Made by a program: the position numbers and the translations under genes | The notes under the pieces: generated by a model | Told to the model about the DNA's origin: nothing | Seen by the model: only the letters and a program-made list of their open reading frames with translations | The model's database searches: none | Assembly: GCA_937919015.1 (NCBI GenBank) | Contig: CALFPN010000017.1 | Coordinates: 1-6,610, forward strand | Direction: 5' to 3' | DNA from: an uncultured Clostridia bacterium | GTDB taxonomy: Bacteria > Bacillota > Clostridia > Lachnospirales > Anaerotignaceae | Length of the DNA stretch: 6,610 nucleotides | In this document: piece after piece, positions 6,098 through 6,610 of the stretch | Layout of the letters: each line of letters begins with the position of its first letter | How positions within the stretch are numbered: position 1 is the stretch's first letter

Positions 6098-6103
6098 AAA
6101 ACC

Positions 6104-6529
6104 ATGGAATTTAAGGATCGCTTGAAAGCACTTAGAAAAGAAAGAAGATTGACACAGGTAAAACTGGGGGAAATGCTGAATTACGGTTATACTGCCATTG
6201 CCAACTATGAATCCGGCAGAAATCAGCCCTCCATCCCTGACCTGAAAAAAATTGCTTCTATCTTTAATGTATCCATGGATTATCTTTTAGGTGTCAACGA
6301 TATCCGTCATCCCTATGTCATTGATGACGAAACGGCTGAATTCAATGAATTCCGCCGCTATTATGCCCTGCTGAACGAAGAAAGCAAAGAAGAACTGATG
6401 GGCTATATGCGTTATCTGGTCTACAAGGAAAGCACCACTCCCGTAAAAAAGGAGCTCAGCTACGGAGAGCAGGAGTTAAAGCCTGTAATACTAAAGGCCG
6501 CTCAGAAACCGGAACCATACACAAAATAA
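6104..6529 (+). CDS. XRE-family (HTH_3) transcriptional regulator
   Basis: A 141-aa DNA-binding protein. Residues about 5-63 are a cro/cI-type helix-turn-helix of five helices: LKALRKERRLTQVKLGEML (7-25) covers the first two helices, YTAIANYESGRNQPS (29-43) contains the recognition helix and the conserved ESGR turn, and LKKIASIFNVSMDYLLG (47-63) closes the domain. Residues about 77-108 form an amphipathic helical segment (FNEFRRYYALLNEESKEELM) likely used for dimerisation, followed by a polar tail of about 30 residues without recognisable fold. There is no peptidase, sensor or metal-binding domain, so the signal is unknown. It is divergent from nifS and may control itself, nifS-nifU, or genes beyond the right edge; none of these can be proven here. 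No terminator follows it within the window. Confidence 0.92.
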   Translation: MEFKDRLKALRKERRLTQVKLGEMLNYGYTAIANYESGRNQPSIPDLKKIASIFNVSMDYLLGVNDIRHPYVIDDETAEFNEFRRYYALLNEESKEELMGYMRYLVYKESTTPVKKELSYGEQELKPVILKAAQKPEPYTK

Positions 6530-6532
6530 GAA

Positions 6533-6610
6533 ATGAAAAATAAGACTATGGACGATTTGAACCGAACCATTTTGTGCGGACAGCACAAAAAAGACTTTTG
6601 CAGAATTAAA
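6533..6610 (+). CDS. Possible start of a downstream gene, partial
   Basis: An ATG at 6533, three bases after the regulator's stop, opens a frame that runs to the window edge (26 codons, beginning MKNKTMDDLNRTILCGQHKK). A second in-frame ATG lies at 6548. No ribosome binding site is visible before either, so translation would have to be coupled to the regulator gene. A 8-bp hairpin (TTTTGTGC/GCACAAAA, 6570-6590, loop GGACA) lies inside the frame; it lacks a following T run and so is not a convincing terminator. I recognise no family from so short a piece. Confidence 0.25.
   Translation, partial: MKNKTMDDLNRTILCGQHKKDFCRIK

Larger units (their letters stand above)
5771..6103. other. Divergent nifS / XRE regulator control region
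   Basis: These 333 bases hold no gene I can support. From left to right they contain the nifS ribosome binding site and leader, the nifS promoter with an overlapping palindrome, an AT-rich middle with a weak hairpin (CTTCA/TGAAG ahead of a T run near 5929-5952), the regulator promoter and its ribosome binding site. A 45-codon minus-strand frame (5796-5933) is open but has no ribosome binding site and covers the nifS promoter. Confidence 0.6.

Noticed and set aside
6570..6590. Hairpin TTTTGTGC/GCACAAAA as terminator of the XRE gene
   Set aside because: No T run follows on either strand at the right distance, and it lies within a possible downstream coding frame.

Overview
The window looks like chromosomal DNA of an anaerobic Clostridia-type member of the Bacillota, perhaps Lachnospiraceae or a relative such as Anaerotignum (the order-level guess is mine). 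The reasons are strong AGGAGG-type ribosome binding sites, AT-rich sigma-A promoters, a NifS/NifU Fe-S pair, a stalk-domain secreted glycosidase and a shikimate dehydrogenase–kinase fusion. It is mostly housekeeping and cell-envelope content. I see no phage, transposon, CRISPR array, tRNA or rRNA.

Layout. Positions 1-120 are GC-rich (53 of the first 80 bases are G or C) and read on the minus strand as a coiled-coil-like Ala/Glu/Lys frame with no start. This stretch differs in composition from everything after it. Positions 121-2553 hold a minus-strand operon read from right to left: a secreted GH10-like (GHL10/FenI-type) glycosidase with two stalk-domain repeats, a 79-aa soluble protein, a 77-aa two-helix membrane protein and a YbjQ-family protein, closed by a strong terminator at 121-151. 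A 183-bp divergent promoter region (2554-2736) separates it from aroE-aroK, a 415-aa bifunctional shikimate pathway enzyme on the plus strand that ends in a G/C-rich hairpin terminator. This hairpin faces the convergent nifS-nifU operon (minus, 4080-5770). A 333-bp divergent region (5771-6103) carries a near-consensus nifS promoter and, in the other direction, the promoter of an XRE-family regulator (6104-6529). A possible further small gene starts 3 bases after the regulator and leaves the window.

How the genes fit together. NifS supplies sulfur from cysteine and NifU is the scaffold on which Fe-S clusters are built. The usual Rrf2/IscR regulator is not beside them in this window; the divergent neighbour is an XRE repressor, which is a candidate (unproven) regulator. 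AroE-AroK performs two consecutive-in-function steps of chorismate synthesis. The glycosidase operon couples a secreted wall or polysaccharide hydrolase to three small proteins of unknown or poorly known function, and it is the least understood part of the window. Nothing here is clearly a new system; the best leads are that operon, the unusual AroE cofactor loop, the extra cysteine in NifU and the odd left edge.
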